From contig PTKD01000121.1 of assembly GCA_002938115.1 (NCBI GenBank), positions 1-6,159 on the forward strand: a stretch of DNA of 6,159 bases. Reading direction: 5' to 3'. Shown here piece by piece: positions 5,568 to 6,159 of the stretch; position 1 is the first letter of the stretch; every line of letters begins with the position of its first letter. The position numbers and the translations under genes were made by a program. The notes beneath the pieces are model-generated. The model did no database searches, was not told the DNA's origin, and was given only the letters and a program-made list of their open reading frames with translations. This DNA is from Alphaproteobacteria bacterium MarineAlpha9_Bin7 (GTDB lineage Bacteria > Pseudomonadota > Alphaproteobacteria > UBA7887).

Positions 5568-5709
5568 CCCATATTCTTGAGCATACCTACCGCTCTAAAC
5601 CATACTACACTTATCACCATACCCAAATTTGATTTCATTTTGCCCGCTCACGATACTGGGCTAACGAGCATAGATTGGATACCTTATTCAAAGGAATGGG
5701 TCTAAAACG
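5568..5709. other. Upstream region of the rhodanese gene
   Basis: This 142-nt non-coding stretch is upstream of the minus-strand rhodanese gene and of the possible plus-strand mini-gene at 5710. It must hold the rhodanese promoter, but I could not find a -35/-10 pair good enough to name. No repeat or RNA gene is evident. Confidence 0.4.
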
Positions 5710-5834
5710 ATGGGAAAGTGGCTTAACAGCGGCGGTACGTTTCCTGGCTAAAACATCTCAGTGATGACGAATGGGAAAGTGTTAGCAAGCAGATCAAACG
5801 TTCCAACGCTCAGGATAAGACGGAGGAGAGCTAA
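5710..5834 (+). pseudogene. Possible 41-residue small protein gene broken by a frameshift
   Basis: ATG 5710 opens MGKWLNSGGTFPG and stops at TAA 5749-5751. The frame shifted by -1 from 5745 continues as WLKHLSDDEWESVSKQIK and then RSNAQDKTEES, ending at TAA 5832-5834. Joined across CCT (5743-5745), the two halves give a plausible short, charged, amphipathic protein (MGKWLNSGGTFP + WLKHLSDDEW...). A single lost base near 5743-5746 would explain it, either a sequencing error or a decayed gene. The site G TTT CCT is not a canonical -1 slippery heptamer, so programmed frameshifting is not supported. AAAGGAA (5690-5696) is the nearest purine-rich site, 13 nt from the ATG, so translation initiation is weakly supported. 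I do not recognise the family. Confidence 0.3.
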
Positions 5835-6155
5835 CCTCCAACTCGAAAGTTCACATTGTTACTACGTATTCACAGCTCGTTACTGTCGGTGGTACCACAT
5901 AGAAATGTTTTGGCCCGTTTGATCTAAATTACTGCTGTATATATAAGGTATTTCGAATGATTATTTTTGCTGCATATACACAAATAAAGCCATCGTCCTG
6001 AGCTATAAAAGCTTGTTTTTCGCCTTATTTGAGCTGTTTTTTGGTCTTTATCAAGTCTTGTTTTCTGGTTATTCAAAGTAAAATTTAACAGAGTGACTAT
6101 ACAGGGTCAAACCTATTTGTAAATTGGGCAGATTTTCCTGAACTTGGAGTCGCTA
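5835..6155. other. AT-rich non-coding stretch before the right edge
   Basis: No convincing gene is seen in these 321 nt on either strand. It contains a promoter-like site at 5919-5947, a T-rich segment at 6011-6076 that can be read as three loose units of about 22 nt, and a ribosome-binding-site/ATG pair at the very end. It is best read as the control region and leader of a gene beyond the window. Confidence 0.4.
5919..5947 (+). promoter_or_regulatory. Candidate sigma-70-type promoter pointing right
   Basis: TTGATC (5919-5924, 4 of 6 to TTGACA) is followed after 17 nt by TATAAG (5942-5947, 5 of 6 to TATAAT). It would give a transcript starting near 5954 and a leader of about 200 nt to the ATG at 6156. 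The region is AT-rich, so chance matches are common. Confidence 0.3.
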
Positions 6156-6159
6156 ATGA
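6145..6159 (+). CDS. Possible start of a gene running off the right edge
   Basis: GGAG (6145-6148) is followed after 7 nt by ATG at 6156-6158, and the window ends one base later. The Shine-Dalgarno and spacing are the same as for the thiamine-diphosphate enzyme gene here (GGAG plus 7 nt). The product is unknown because only the first codon is inside the window. Confidence 0.3.

Noticed and set aside
5761..5924. Plus-strand frame from GTG 5761 of about 50 codons
   Set aside because: The translation has no recognisable features and overlaps the better-supported shifted frame ending at 5834.
5791..5925. Perfect 10-bp inverted repeat AGATCAAACG / CGTTTGATCT separated by 115 nt
   Set aside because: With arms this short and spacing this wide, about one or two such pairs are expected by chance in a window this size. 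No other element structure surrounds it.
6000..6020. Possible intrinsic terminator: AGCT-ATAAA-AGCT followed by TGTTTTT
   Set aside because: The stem has only four Watson-Crick pairs and is AT-rich; too weak to call, and no gene ends just upstream of it.

Overview
The window looks like two unrelated pieces of bacterial DNA joined near position 1600. The left piece (1 to about 1613) is clearly GC-richer: a hand count gives 39 G/C of 60 at 1081-1140, against 23 of 60 at 2221-2280. It carries two divergent surface-polysaccharide genes: a UDP-glucose 6-dehydrogenase running off the left edge on the minus strand, and a family-4-type glycosyltransferase on the plus strand. From memory of these families, both resemble Acidobacteriota (Vicinamibacteria-like) proteins. 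A perfect 15-bp inverted repeat lies between them, directly in front of the glycosyltransferase start.

The glycosyltransferase loses its family pattern after its 'PRKN' motif. The DNA that follows encodes, on the opposite strand, the first 46 residues of an Ldh2-family (malate/L-lactate-type) dehydrogenase with its own Shine-Dalgarno. Both genes break inside the same 27-nt stretch (1587-1613), where each strand still reads as good family sequence. This is the clearest oddity in the window. An assembly or amplification chimera between two genomes is the likeliest cause, with a real rearrangement as the alternative.

The right piece (about 1587-6159) is more AT-rich and looks proteobacterial, probably alphaproteobacterial; this too is a judgement from remembered family resemblance, not a search. 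From left to right it has the broken Ldh2 start (minus); an AT-rich divergent control region (1741-1954); a thioredoxin/AhpC-fold protein (plus); a thiamine-diphosphate enzyme of the acetolactate synthase superfamily (plus); a convergent Crp/Fnr-type regulator (minus); a rhodanese-domain protein (minus); a possible frameshifted 41-residue mini-gene (plus); and an AT-rich stretch that may be the leader of a gene starting at the last four bases.

If the right piece is contiguous, the Ldh2 dehydrogenase (2-hydroxy acid to 2-oxo acid) and the thiamine-diphosphate enzyme (acts on 2-oxo acids) could form a short pathway around a shared control region, with the thioredoxin-like and rhodanese proteins giving a redox/sulfur flavour. 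That is inference. I see no CRISPR array, tRNA, rRNA, insertion sequence or other clearly new system.
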